A stretch of 64,000 bases of DNA from the NCBI GenBank assembly GCA_051654865.1, contig JBOFYV010000014.1:1-64000 (forward strand), in the 5' to 3' direction. The position numbers were made by a program, and so were the translations under genes. Below, piece after piece: positions 7,306 to 16,850 of the stretch. Below the pieces are notes generated by a model, which worked only from the letters and a program-made list of their open reading frames with translations, was not told where the DNA came from and made no database searches. The stretch is from JBOFOR01 sp051654865. GTDB lineage: Bacteria > Bacillota > Clostridia > Peptostreptococcales > Peptostreptococcaceae. The first letter of the stretch is position 1. Every line of letters begins with the position of its first letter.

Positions 7306-7524
7306 CTTTATTATAAACAGGTATAAAAATACTAGGTTGGTGTAATATAACAAAGTATATAGATTTATAAAAATACGTACATTAATTATAAAAACAATAA
7401 ATAATTTACATAATGTTTAGTAATATATTTATATAATTGAGAAACTATGATAAAATAGAGTTTTAATTGAAAGAGTAGTAAACTTTTAAATAAATCGGAA
7501 ATAAAGAAGGAGGACATAAGATAA

Positions 7525-8538
7525 ATGAAGAGTAATATAACGATAAAAGATGTAGCAAAACAAGCAGGAGTGTCTATATCAACAGTATCTAGAGTAATAA
7601 ATGATTCAAAGCCAGTAACAGATGAAGTAAAACAAAAGGTTTTAGATGTTATAAAAGAAACGGGATATATACCAAATCCATTAGCAAGAAGTTTAGTGAC
7701 AAAGAAAAGTCAATTAATAGGAGTAATAGTACCTGAGGTTTCAGATTCATTTGTAAATGAAATATTAAATGGAATAGAAGAAGTTGCAAAGATGTATGAT
7801 TATGAAATACTTTTAGCTAATACTTATTCAGATAAAGAACAAGAATTAAAAAGTATAAATTTATTAAGAGCAAAGCAAGTTGAAGGTATAGTTATGATAT
7901 GTTGGAAAGTTGAAGAAGAACATATCAACTATATACAAAACTGCGGAATACCAGCAACATATATAAGTAAAACAGCAAGAGATTATGATATACACACAGT
8001 AAGTACAAGTAATAAAGAAGCTACTTATGATATGACGAAGTATTTAATAGACAAAGGTCATAAGGATATAGCTTTTATAATGACAAGTAAAGATGATACG
8101 GTACTTGAAAGAGAAAGATTATCAGGATACGAAAAAGCATTAAAAGAAAATAATATGAAAGTAAATGATGAATTAATCAAATACGGAGAAACAACATACG
8201 AAGCGGGATATGAGAGTATGAAAGAATTATTAGATGAAGGTAAAGTACCTCATGCTGCATTTGTAACAGGAGATGAAGCTGCTATAGGAGCTATAAATGC
8301 AATATGTGATGCAGGTTATAAAGTTCCAGAGGATATATCTGTAGCAGGATTCAATGATGTAAAAGTAGCCAAAATATATAGACCTAAATTAACTACTGTA
8401 CATCAACCATTATATGATATGGGAGCTGTTGCTATAAGAATGGTAATAAAAATGATAAACAAAGAGCATTTAGAAAGCAAAAAGATAGAATTACCATACA
8501 AAATAGTTGAAAGAGAAAGTGTTATAGAAAGACCATAA
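7525..8538 (+). CDS. ccpA: LacI-family regulator, probable catabolite control protein CcpA
   Basis: 337 residues. The N-terminal LacI helix-turn-helix is TIKDVAKQAGVSISTVSRVI at residues 5-24, followed by the hinge helix NPLARSLVTKKS. A periplasmic-binding-like effector domain follows. The C-terminal segment VHQPLYDMGAVAIRMVIKMI resembles the matching part of Bacillus CcpA (QPMYDIGAVAMRLL), which favours CcpA over a sugar-specific repressor. CcpA with HPr-Ser-P controls carbon catabolite repression. ATG 7525 follows AAGGAGGACATAAG. It stands alone, ahead of the histidine-degradation operon. It could still be another LacI paralogue; no sugar genes are nearby to suggest a local target. Confidence 0.75.
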   Translation: MKSNITIKDVAKQAGVSISTVSRVINDSKPVTDEVKQKVLDVIKETGYIPNPLARSLVTKKSQLIGVIVPEVSDSFVNEILNGIEEVAKMYDYEILLANTYSDKEQELKSINLLRAKQVEGIVMICWKVEEEHINYIQNCGIPATYISKTARDYDIHTVSTSNKEATYDMTKYLIDKGHKDIAFIMTSKDDTVLERERLSGYEKALKENNMKVNDELIKYGETTYEAGYESMKELLDEGKVPHAAFVTGDEAAIGAINAICDAGYKVPEDISVAGFNDVKVAKIYRPKLTTVHQPLYDMGAVAIRMVIKMINKEHLESKKIELPYKIVERESVIERP

Positions 8539-8570
8539 TCAAATCAATTGAAATGAATTTTTTTTATATG

Positions 8571-8612
8571 TAAGGCATATTATCTATATAGATAGTATGT
8601 CTTATTTTTTTT
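8571..8612 (+). terminator. Rho-independent terminator of ccpA-like gene
   Basis: TAAGGCATATTATCT and AGATAGTATGTCTTA with G-U pairs and a 4-base loop, followed by eight T. Confidence 0.85.
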
Positions 8613-8722
8613 AAAAAAAGTATACAATGTTAAATATGACAATGCAGAAGGAATGCTGAAAAATACATAGAAATATTATAGGATAATGTAAAAAAATAAA
8701 ATACACTAAGGGGTAAACAATT

Positions 8723-10291
8723 ATGGAAAGAGTATTTATTGATGGTAACAATTTAACTATTGAAGATGTTGTTAATGTATGTAGAAATAACTTTGAAGTA
8801 GTACTAACTAATGAAGCTATAGAAAAAGTAAATACAGCTAGAGCACTAGTAGATAAGTTGGTTGAAGAAGAAAAAATATCTTATGGTATTACGACAGGGT
8901 TTGGTAAATTTTCTGATATAGCTATAAATAAAGAAGATACAAAACAGCTACAAAAAAATCTTATAATAAGTCATGCTTGTGGTGTAGGGGAACCATTAAG
9001 TGAAGATATAGTAAGATCAATAATGCTTTTAAGAGTAAATGCTTTATCTAAAGGATATTCAGGAGTAAGATTAGAAACGCTACAAACATTAGTAGAGATG
9101 ATAAATAAAGGTGTACATCCTATAATACCTGAAAAAGGATCATTAGGAGCATCTGGTGATTTAGCACCATTATCACATATGGTACTTACAATGCTTGGAG
9201 AAGGAGAAGCTATTTATAAAGGAGACAGATTGGAATCTAAAGTTGCTATGGAAAAGGCAGGAATAAAAACTTTAGAGTACCTATCATCTAAAGAAGGGCT
9301 TGCATTAATCAATGGGACACAAGTTATGACTTCAGTAGGTGCGCTAACTGTATATGACTCTATAAATTTATTAAAAACTGCAGACATAGCATTTTCATTA
9401 ACTATGGAAGCATTAAATGGAATAACTTGTGCTATGGATGAAAAAGTACATTCAGTTAGACCTCATAAAGGACAAATCAATACAGCAAGAAATATATTAA
9501 ATATATTAGACGGTAGTGAAATGACTACTAAACAAGGTGAACAAAGGGTACAAGATGCTTATTCATTAAGATGTACACCACAAATACATGGTGCTAGTAA
9601 AGATGCTATAGAATATGTAAAAAATAAAATAAATATAGAAATAAATTCTGCAACAGACAATCCAATAATATTCCCAGAAGTAGAAGAGATTATTTCAGGT
9701 GGTAACTTCCATGGACAACCAATGGCACTTAGCTTTGATTTTCTAGGAATAGCATTAGCAGAGATAGCAAATATATCAGAAAGAAGATTAGAAAAATTAG
9801 TAAATCCAGCATTAAGTCATGGACTTCCAGCATTTTTAGTTAATAAAGGTGGTTTAAATTCAGGATTTATGATAGTTCAATATAGTGCGGCATCATTAGT
9901 ATCAGAAAATAAAGTTTTAGCTCATCCAGCAAGTGTGGACTCAATACCATCATCAGCAAATCAAGAAGACCATGTAAGTATGGGGACTATAGCGGCTAGA
10001 AAAGCAAGAGAAATAATGGAAAATGCTAGAAAAGTATTAGCGATGGAAATACTAGGTGCAGTTCAGGCTATAGACTTAAGAGGTGTAAAAAAGCTTGGAA
10101 TAGGTACAGAGGCTGCTTATAAAGTGGTAAGAGAGTATACTCCATTTGTAGATAAAGATAGAGTAATGTACAAAGACATAAATATTGCAGAAGATATAAT
10201 AGTTAAAAATGTATTGGTAGAAGCTGTAGAAAAAGCTATGGAATCTAGCATATTAACAGATGAAGATACTCTAGCTGAAAGCTTAAATTAA
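8723..10291 (+). CDS. hutH: Histidine ammonia-lyase
   Basis: 522 residues, near the family norm of about 510. It removes ammonia from L-histidine to give trans-urocanate in the cytoplasm. The self-made MIO cofactor tripeptide is present as Ala143-Ser144-Gly145 in GSLGASGDLAPLSH, and the tyrosine-bearing YGITTGFGKF motif is at residues 54-63. ATG 8723 follows AAGGGGTAAACAATT. It is the first gene of a five-gene operon (hutH-hutU-ftcD-hutI-fchA) with gaps of only 4-21 bases. The 110-bp leader shows no riboswitch or obvious operator. Confidence 0.96.
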   Translation: MERVFIDGNNLTIEDVVNVCRNNFEVVLTNEAIEKVNTARALVDKLVEEEKISYGITTGFGKFSDIAINKEDTKQLQKNLIISHACGVGEPLSEDIVRSIMLLRVNALSKGYSGVRLETLQTLVEMINKGVHPIIPEKGSLGASGDLAPLSHMVLTMLGEGEAIYKGDRLESKVAMEKAGIKTLEYLSSKEGLALINGTQVMTSVGALTVYDSINLLKTADIAFSLTMEALNGITCAMDEKVHSVRPHKGQINTARNILNILDGSEMTTKQGEQRVQDAYSLRCTPQIHGASKDAIEYVKNKINIEINSATDNPIIFPEVEEIISGGNFHGQPMALSFDFLGIALAEIANISERRLEKLVNPALSHGLPAFLVNKGGLNSGFMIVQYSAASLVSENKVLAHPASVDSIPSSANQEDHVSMGTIAARKAREIMENARKVLAMEILGAVQAIDLRGVKKLGIGTEAAYKVVREYTPFVDKDRVMYKDINIAEDIIVKNVLVEAVEKAMESSILTDEDTLAESLN

Positions 10292-10312
10292 TCAAAAGGG
10301 GGATGGGCCAAA

Positions 10313-12361
10313 ATGATAGGACTAGATAAATCACTAGGATACTTAAATAAAGAAATAGAAGAATCAATGAGTATAAAGCTTACAAATATACCAAAAGAAG
10401 TACCTAAATTTATAGAAGGAATAAGAAGAGCTCCAAAAAGAGAAGCAAAATTGTCTAATTCAGATATAAAATTAGCTCTTAAAAATGCATTAAGATATAT
10501 ACCGCAGGAATACCATGACGAGTTGGCGCCAGAGTTTTTAAATGAACTTATGACAATGGGAAGAATATATGGATATAGATTTAGACCGGAAGGGAATCTA
10601 AAAGGAAAATCAATAGATGAATATAATAGTAGATGTACAGAAGGTAAAGCATTCCAAGTTATGATAGATAACAATCTTGATTTTGATATAGCGCTATATC
10701 CATATGAACTTGTAACATACGGAGAAACAGGTCAAGTATTCCAAAACTGGATGCAATATAACTTAGTAATGGAGTACCTAAAAGTATTAACACAAGATCA
10801 AACTCTAGTGATTCAATCTGGTCATCCACTAGGATTATTTAAATCAAAGCCAGACTCACCGAGAGTTATAGTTACAAATGGTCTAATGGTAGGTATGTTT
10901 GATAATCAAGAAGATTGGAAAAGAGCTGCAGCAATAGGTGTATCTAACTATGGTCAGATGACTGCTGGAGGATGGATGTATATAGGACCTCAAGGTATAG
11001 TGCATGGTACATACTCTACTTTATTAAATGCAGGTAGATTAGTACTTGGAGTAGACCAACATTCAGACTTAGCTGGTAAATTATTTGTAACATCAGGACT
11101 TGGAGGAATGAGTGGTGCTCAAGGAAAAGCAGCAGAAATAGCAGGGGCAGTAGGTATAATAGCTGAAGTAGATTATTCAAGAATAGAAACTAGACACACT
11201 CAAGGGTGGGTAAGTAGAGTAGCAACTACTTGTGAAGAAGCTTATAGACTAGCTAAAGAGTGTATGGAAAAGGAAGAACCTTGTGCTATAGCATATCATG
11301 GTAACGTAGTAGACTTATTAGAATATGCTGTAAACAACGATGTACATATAGATTTATTATCAGATCAAACATCATGTCATGCTGTATATGATGGAGGGTA
11401 TTGTCCTCAAGGAATTACTTTTGAAGAAAGAACTAGATTACTAGCAGAGGATAAAAATAAATTTATACAGTTAGTAGATAAAACTTTAGTTAAACATTTT
11501 GAAATGATTAAAGAATTACATAACAGAGGTGTGTATTTCTTTGATTATGGAAATAGCTTTATGAAAGCTGTATATGATGCAGGATGCACAGAAATTTCTA
11601 AAAATGGTGTAGATGAAAAGGATGGATTTATATTCCCATCATATGTTGAAGATATACTAGGACCTCAACTATTTGACTATGGATATGGTCCATTTAGATG
11701 GGTGTGTTTATCAGGAAAAGATAAAGATTTAGAAAAAACTGATAAGGCAGCTATGGATATAATAGATCCAAACAGAAGATACCAAGACAGAGATAACTGG
11801 GCTTGGATAAGAGATGCCAAGAAAAATGCACTAGTAGTAGGTACAAAAGCTAGAATACTTTATCAAGATGCTATGGGTAGAACTAACATAGCTCTAAAGT
11901 TTAATGATATGGTAAGAAAAGGGGAAATAGGACCAGTAATGTTAGGTAGAGACCACCATGATGTATCTGGCACAGATTCTCCATTTAGAGAAACATCAAA
12001 TATAAAAGACGGAAGTAATATAATGGCAGATATGGCTACTCATTGTTTTGCAGGTAACTGTGCTAGAGGAATGAGTTTGGTAGCACTTCACAACGGTGGT
12101 GGAGTTGGTATAGGTAAATCTATCAATGGAGGATTTGGAATGGTATTAGATGGTTCTCAAAGGGTTGATGATATACTTAGAACTTCTATGCCATGGGATG
12201 TAATGAATGGAGTTGCTAGACGTGCTTGGGCTAGAAATGAAAATTCAATAACTACTTCTATTGAATACAATAAAATGTGTGAAGGTAAGGATCATATTAC
12301 TCTTCCATATATAGTAGATGAAGATTTAATAAATAACTTAACTGAGGATATAACATTATAG
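10313..12361 (+). CDS. hutU: Urocanate hydratase (long form)
   Basis: 682 residues, against about 555 for the proteobacterial and Bacillus enzyme; a long form of similar size is known in anaerobic Firmicutes. It converts urocanate to imidazolonepropionate using tightly bound NAD. The segments FQNWMQYN, SGHPLGLF, TAGGWMYIGPQGIVHGT and TSGLGGMSGAQ (NAD-binding Gly-rich part, about residues 260-275) and DQTSCHAVYDGGY are all recognisable, and GRDHHDVSGTDSPFRET is near the end. ATG 10313 lies 21 bases after hutH behind AAGGGGGATGGG. The extra length is spread over the N-terminus and the middle. Confidence 0.95.
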   Translation: MIGLDKSLGYLNKEIEESMSIKLTNIPKEVPKFIEGIRRAPKREAKLSNSDIKLALKNALRYIPQEYHDELAPEFLNELMTMGRIYGYRFRPEGNLKGKSIDEYNSRCTEGKAFQVMIDNNLDFDIALYPYELVTYGETGQVFQNWMQYNLVMEYLKVLTQDQTLVIQSGHPLGLFKSKPDSPRVIVTNGLMVGMFDNQEDWKRAAAIGVSNYGQMTAGGWMYIGPQGIVHGTYSTLLNAGRLVLGVDQHSDLAGKLFVTSGLGGMSGAQGKAAEIAGAVGIIAEVDYSRIETRHTQGWVSRVATTCEEAYRLAKECMEKEEPCAIAYHGNVVDLLEYAVNNDVHIDLLSDQTSCHAVYDGGYCPQGITFEERTRLLAEDKNKFIQLVDKTLVKHFEMIKELHNRGVYFFDYGNSFMKAVYDAGCTEISKNGVDEKDGFIFPSYVEDILGPQLFDYGYGPFRWVCLSGKDKDLEKTDKAAMDIIDPNRRYQDRDNWAWIRDAKKNALVVGTKARILYQDAMGRTNIALKFNDMVRKGEIGPVMLGRDHHDVSGTDSPFRETSNIKDGSNIMADMATHCFAGNCARGMSLVALHNGGGVGIGKSINGGFGMVLDGSQRVDDILRTSMPWDVMNGVARRAWARNENSITTSIEYNKMCEGKDHITLPYIVDEDLINNLTEDITL

Positions 12362-12374
12362 GGGGAACTTAAAA

Positions 12375-13268
12375 ATGGCTATAGTACAATGCGTACCTAA
12401 TTTTAGTGAAGGAAGAGATTTAGATAAAATAGAGAAGATAGTAAGTCCTTTAAGGGGTAAAGAAGGAGTAAAACTATTAAATTACGAACCAGATAAAAAC
12501 TACAACAGACTAGTAGTAACAGTAATAGGTGAACCTGAAAAAGTAAAAAATGCAGTACTTGAAGCTATAGGTGTAGCTAAAGATGTAATAGATATGAATA
12601 CTCATAAAGGTCAACATTCTAGATTTGGTGCTACAGATGTATGTCCATTTATACCTATAAAAGATATGACAATGGATGAAGCTGTGAATTTAGCTAAAGA
12701 GCTAGGTAAAGACGTAGCAAAGAAGTATAACATACCAGTATTTTTATATGAAAGTGCAGCAACTAAGCCAGAAAGAGAAAATCTAGCAACAGTTAGAAAA
12801 GGTGAGTATGAAGGGCTAGATACTAAATTTGAAGATCATAACTGGGCTCCTGATTTTGGAGAAAGTAAAAAACATCCAACTGCTGGTGCTATAGCAATAG
12901 GTGCTAGAAGACCTCTAATTGCATACAACATTAATCTAGATACTACTAATATAGAAATAGCTTCTAAAATAGCTAAAACAATAAGATTTTCTAGTGGAGG
13001 ATATAGATATATAAAGGCAGGTCCAGTAGAAATACCAGAAAGAAATATGACTCAAGTTACAATGAACTTAACTGATTATACTAAAACAAGTATGTATAGA
13101 GCTTTTGAAGCAGTAAAAATGGAAGCTAGAAGATATGGTGTAAATGTATGCGGTAGTGAAGTTGTAGGTCTATGTCCAATGGAAGCATTAGTAGATGTAG
13201 CTGCTTATTACTTAGGCCTTGAAGATTTTTCTTTAAATAAAGTATTAGAAACTAGCCTAATGGAGTAG
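12375..13268 (+). CDS. ftcD: Glutamate formimidoyltransferase
   Basis: 297 residues, the size of the stand-alone formiminotransferase domain, not the bifunctional animal enzyme. It moves the formimino group of N-formimino-L-glutamate to tetrahydrofolate, releasing glutamate. The family start is visible as AIVQCVPNFSEGRD, and the HKGQHSRFGATDVCPFIP segment near residues 80-97 carries the conserved active-site histidine region. It starts 13 bases after hutU with AGGGGGAAC upstream. Its presence shows that this hut pathway ends through folate, not through HutG or HutE/HutF, and its partner cyclodeaminase gene lies two genes downstream. Confidence 0.95.
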   Translation: MAIVQCVPNFSEGRDLDKIEKIVSPLRGKEGVKLLNYEPDKNYNRLVVTVIGEPEKVKNAVLEAIGVAKDVIDMNTHKGQHSRFGATDVCPFIPIKDMTMDEAVNLAKELGKDVAKKYNIPVFLYESAATKPERENLATVRKGEYEGLDTKFEDHNWAPDFGESKKHPTAGAIAIGARRPLIAYNINLDTTNIEIASKIAKTIRFSSGGYRYIKAGPVEIPERNMTQVTMNLTDYTKTSMYRAFEAVKMEARRYGVNVCGSEVVGLCPMEALVDVAAYYLGLEDFSLNKVLETSLME

Positions 13269-13272
13269 AACT

Positions 13273-14541
13273 ATGAAAAAAATAGATTTAGTAATTAAGA
13301 ATATAGGTAAGCTTGCTACAATGAGAGGAAAAAATTCTCCTAGAATAGGGGAAGAGATGAATGAGATAGAAATACTAGAAAATGCATATGTAGCTATCAG
13401 TGATGGTAGGATTGTAGAAATAGGAATTAAAGCAGACTACGAAAAAATAATAGATAATGATACAAAAATAGATGATGCAAATGGACTATTAGCAACACCA
13501 GGGCTTATTGATTCACATACACATTTAGTACATGGAGGTTCTAGAGAAAATGAATTTTCTAAAAAACTGCAAGGTGTTCCTTACATAGATATACTAAAAG
13601 CAGGTGGGGGAATATTAAGTACTGTAAAATCTACAAAAGAAGCATCATATGAAGAATTATATAATAAAGCTAAAAGAAGTTTAGATAGAATGCTAGAACT
13701 AGGTGTGACTACAGCAGAAGCTAAAAGTGGATATGGATTAGAGGTAGAAACAGAAATAAAGCAATTAGAAGTGGCTCATAAACTACATAATAATCATCCC
13801 TTGGATTTGGTACATACTTTTTTAGGGGCACATGCAGTTCCCTTGGAGTATAAAAATGACCATAAGCCTTTAGTAGATAAGATAGTAGACGAGATGATGC
13901 CCAAAATAAAAGAGTTAGGACTTGCAGAGTTTTGTGATGTATTTTGTGAAGAAGGAGTATTTACTATAGAAGAAGGAGAATACATATTATCACGTGCTAA
14001 AGAAATGGGATATAAATTAAAAATACATGCTGATGAAATAGTATCTCTAGGTGGTGCAGAATTATCTGCTAAACTAGGATGTATATCTTCAGACCACTTA
14101 ATGGCAGCTAGTGAAGAAGGTTTAAAAATGATGGCAGAGAATAAGGTAATAGCTAATATTCTACCCGCTACATCTTTCAATCTCAATAAGAACTATGCTA
14201 AGGCCAGAAAGATGATAGAACTAAATGTTCCTGTATCTTTATCTAGTGACTATAATCCTGGTAGTTGTCCAAGTGAAAACTTGCAATTTGTAATGCAACT
14301 TGGCTGTTTAGGGTTAAGAATGACACCTAATGAAGTAATGAATGCAGTTACTATAAATGCAGCTTATGCAATAGATAGACAAGAAGAAATAGGGTCTATA
14401 GAAGTAGGTAAAAAAGCAGATTTAGTATTATTTGATGCTCCAAATATAGAGTATCTAATGTATCATTTTGGAATAAATCATGTAGATAGAGTTTACAAAG
14501 ATGGTTTATTAGTTGTAAAAGATAAAAAAATAAATTATTAA
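13273..14541 (+). CDS. hutI: Imidazolonepropionase
   Basis: 422 residues of the amidohydrolase superfamily. It opens the ring of imidazolonepropionate to N-formimino-L-glutamate, the substrate of the adjacent FtcD. The metal-binding HxH is His82 and His84 in LIDSHTHLVHGGSRENEF, and KIHADE and SSDYNPGSCPSENL further on are family marks. It starts only 4 bases after the ftcD stop with a weak ribosome binding site (TGGAGTAG), so translation is probably coupled. In most hut operons hutI sits next to hutU; here ftcD lies between them. Confidence 0.95.
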   Translation: MKKIDLVIKNIGKLATMRGKNSPRIGEEMNEIEILENAYVAISDGRIVEIGIKADYEKIIDNDTKIDDANGLLATPGLIDSHTHLVHGGSRENEFSKKLQGVPYIDILKAGGGILSTVKSTKEASYEELYNKAKRSLDRMLELGVTTAEAKSGYGLEVETEIKQLEVAHKLHNNHPLDLVHTFLGAHAVPLEYKNDHKPLVDKIVDEMMPKIKELGLAEFCDVFCEEGVFTIEEGEYILSRAKEMGYKLKIHADEIVSLGGAELSAKLGCISSDHLMAASEEGLKMMAENKVIANILPATSFNLNKNYAKARKMIELNVPVSLSSDYNPGSCPSENLQFVMQLGCLGLRMTPNEVMNAVTINAAYAIDRQEEIGSIEVGKKADLVLFDAPNIEYLMYHFGINHVDRVYKDGLLVVKDKKINY

Positions 14542-14561
14542 TAATTTTAGGGGGATTCAAT

Positions 14562-15203
14562 ATGAAGTTAGTAGATATGAGTGTAGTTGATTTCTCAAGC
14601 GAAGTAGATTCTAATTCTCCAGCACCTGGAGGAGGTTCAGTATCTGCACTTGCAAGTAATATAGGTGCAGGACTTGCTAGAATGATGGCTCATCTAAGTT
14701 TTGGGAAGAAAAAATATGAGGGACTCGATGAAAGTGTAAGGGTTGAGTTTGTAGATAGATTTAACAAATTAGGTGATATAAGACAGGAATTAGTAGAACT
14801 TATAGACAAAGATACTGAGTCATTTAATGAAGTCATGAAGGCTATAAAAATGCCAAAGATAACTGAAGAAGAAATAAAAAATAGGAAACTAGCTATACAA
14901 GATGCGACGCTATTTTCAATAGAAGTGCCTTTTAAAACAGCTAAATTATCTTTAGAAGCATTAAATTTATTAGACTATTTAGTTAAATATGGAAATCAAA
15001 ATGCTATAACTGATATAGGTGTTGGAACATTGATGTTATATAGTGGATTAGAAGGTGCAATACTTAATGTAAAAGTAAACTTAATGGGGTTAGAAAATGA
15101 AGAGATAAAAACTTCATATAGCAATAGTATCAACGATATGTTGCTAGAATCTAAAACTATAAAAGATAAAATTTTAAAAGGAATACATGAAAAATTATCT
15201 TAG
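14562..15203 (+). CDS. fchA: Formimidoyltetrahydrofolate cyclodeaminase
   Basis: 213 residues. It cyclises 5-formimino-tetrahydrofolate to 5,10-methenyl-tetrahydrofolate with release of ammonia, completing the transfer of the histidine C2 carbon to the folate pool. The family segment PAPGGGSVSALASNIGAGLA is at residues 21-40. ATG 14562 follows TAGGGGGATTCAAT. It is the last gene of the operon, which closes at a very strong 29-bp hairpin. The family also includes the acetogenic or purinolytic cyclodeaminase; pairing with ftcD decides the role here. Confidence 0.94.
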   Translation: MKLVDMSVVDFSSEVDSNSPAPGGGSVSALASNIGAGLARMMAHLSFGKKKYEGLDESVRVEFVDRFNKLGDIRQELVELIDKDTESFNEVMKAIKMPKITEEEIKNRKLAIQDATLFSIEVPFKTAKLSLEALNLLDYLVKYGNQNAITDIGVGTLMLYSGLEGAILNVKVNLMGLENEEIKTSYSNSINDMLLESKTIKDKILKGIHEKLS

Positions 15204-15204
15204 C

Positions 15205-15266
15205 AAAACATAGTAATAAAAAATGAGGAACTTAATAAAGTTCCTCATTTTTTATTACTATGTTTT
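15205..15266. terminator. Bidirectional terminator, 29-bp perfect stem
   Basis: Arms 15205-15233 and 15238-15266 are exact complements with a 4-base loop. A-rich and T-rich ends serve both the hut operon (+) and the gene on the minus strand. Confidence 0.9.
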
Positions 15267-15720
15267 ATTCTTCGTTAGAGCTAGATTTTTTTACCTTTTT
15301 TATGACTTTCTTAGTTTTCTTTTTAGGTATTGATTCTGATGAGTCTGTAGTTGACGATGTAGGTTTAGTTTTTGTAGATTTAGAATTTTTAGTTGTTTTT
15401 TCATTAGGTTGAGATGGACTAGCTGAAGTAGGCTTCTTAGATTTAGACTTTTTATTATCAATTTTATCTTGCATTTCAGCACTAGATATTTTATTCATAA
15501 TAAGGTCTATTTTTTTTCTTTGGTCATCATCTAAAAAGTTTTTAAGTTTAGAGACAACCTCCTCTTTACCTTGTAAAGATTTACCTATCTTTACCAATTC
15601 ATCCATAAGTTCATTTTCTGATTTCCCCATATATCCATCTGCAATTTGTTGAATCTTATCTTTATCAATGTTTTTTTCCTTAGCCATTTTTTCAATAGCT
15701 TCTGTATTTACTTTTTTCAT
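15265..15720 (-). CDS. Hypothetical protein with Lys/Ser/Thr-rich tail
   Basis: 151 residues. The first 85 are a folded-looking helical part (MKKVNTEAIEKMAKEKN, then a segment with KLKNFLDDDQRKKIDLIMNKI). From about residue 88 on it is low-complexity and strongly basic, with many Lys, Ser, Thr and Pro, ending KKVKKSSSNEE. No signal peptide. The start codon on the minus strand follows AAGAAAGGGGC. It is divergent from the acidic-tailed gene at 15934. I do not recognise a family; a nucleic-acid-binding or matrix role would fit the tail, but that is a guess. Confidence 0.72.
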   Translation of the reverse strand: MKKVNTEAIEKMAKEKNIDKDKIQQIADGYMGKSENELMDELVKIGKSLQGKEEVVSKLKNFLDDDQRKKIDLIMNKISSAEMQDKIDNKKSKSKKPTSASPSQPNEKTTKNSKSTKTKPTSSTTDSSESIPKKKTKKVIKKVKKSSSNEE

Positions 15721-15868
15721 AAAAATGCCCCTTTCTTATAATATAACTTCACTTTAAGTCATATTAATTATATATAGAAAAATTTTTAAAATGTGAATAG
15801 GAATTGAGCTTTAATACAAATAAAATCTCTTATAGATAATGTATATGCTAAGTCATAAAAATATAGTA

Positions 15869-15896
15869 ACAATAATGAAAAAGATATCATACTTTA
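15869..15896 (+). promoter_or_regulatory. Candidate SigK-type promoter, acidic-tailed gene
   Basis: AC at 15869-15870, 17 bases, CATACTTTA at 15888-15896, a full match to CATAnnnTA. Confidence 0.5.
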
Positions 15897-15933
15897 ATAT
15901 GAGGGAGAAGTATATTTTAAGGGGTGACTAGGA

Positions 15934-16767
15934 TTGAATAATCTTCTGTTGATATTGGGAATGATTGCTCTTAGTAATGGTAATATATCCTTAGGTAACT
16001 TATCATTATTTGATAATAAAAATAAATCAAAAAAGACAGCAGAAAGTACATCTAGGAATTCTTCGGCAAAGAATAAAAAATTAAAACCAACTAAAAGTTC
16101 AGATGTGAAAAAATCAGAAGGAAAGAAGAAAAAACAAAGGAGTGATAACTTATTTGGTTTTAATATGGACGATATAAATAAGGGTATGATGCTTATGGAT
16201 TTGAGTGATGAAGATTTAGAGCGTGGTATGGAAATAATAGCGAGAACAAAAAAATATATGTCAAAAGATGAAAAGAAACTTTTAGTAAAAGTAGAAAGTT
16301 TATTAGATTTAGTTAGAGGAATAAAGAAATTAAGTAGTGTAGATTTTATGGAAGAAGATGAAACTAATTTCTTTAGAAGTATGGATGAAGAAGATAAGAA
16401 AAATATGATGATAAAAGAAATACTAGAAGTATTTCCTGAAAAGAGAAAGGACTCTATTGATAAAGCTATTGATATGAAAAAGAAAATAGATTTATTTGCA
16501 GAGTTATTTTTACCAGATGATTTTGGAGAAGGTGGATTTAGTTTAAGTTCTTTAGTAAATATTAATAATCTAGGTAGTATGAATAATCTTAAATTACTTG
16601 GTAGCCTTTTAAGAACCGACGAAGAAAAAGATGAATATGATGAAGACGATGATTACGAAGAAAATGAGTATGAAGATGAAATTTATGAAGATTATGAGGA
16701 TGATTTTGATTATGAACAATATGAAAAAGATGATTTTGAAGAGTACATAGATGAAGAAGAGGATTAA
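15934..16767 (+). CDS. Hypothetical protein, basic N-terminal part and acidic tail
   Basis: 277 residues. It starts at TTG 15934 after AAGGGGTGACTAGGA. Residues 1-25 are hydrophobic, 28-75 are Lys/Ser-rich, and a helical middle domain (DINKGMMLMDLSDEDLERG onward) spans about 80-190. The last 60 residues are almost all Asp, Glu and Tyr. The charge pattern resembles assembly proteins of spore coats, but no family is recognised. A SigK-like element lies upstream, and the gene is divergent from the basic-tailed gene. The 6S RNA follows. Together with the promoter this suggests a sporulation protein (inference). Confidence 0.72.
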   Translation: MNNLLLILGMIALSNGNISLGNLSLFDNKNKSKKTAESTSRNSSAKNKKLKPTKSSDVKKSEGKKKKQRSDNLFGFNMDDINKGMMLMDLSDEDLERGMEIIARTKKYMSKDEKKLLVKVESLLDLVRGIKKLSSVDFMEEDETNFFRSMDEEDKKNMMIKEILEVFPEKRKDSIDKAIDMKKKIDLFAELFLPDDFGEGGFSLSSLVNINNLGSMNNLKLLGSLLRTDEEKDEYDEDDDYEENEYEDEIYEDYEDDFDYEQYEKDDFEEYIDEEED

Positions 16768-16850
16768 TATGGAAAAAAATGATAAAATTATTTAAATTAC
16801 TAGATAAAACCACTTTTAAAATTCTTGAATTTATTATATAATATAAATAA

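Noticed and set aside
8613..8722. Riboswitch or operator in the hut leader
   Set aside because: Searched by eye for inverted repeats, T-box and cre-like sites; nothing convincing beyond short AT-rich matches.
10288..10674. Open frame antisense to hutU start
   Set aside because: Shadow of a highly conserved enzyme gene.
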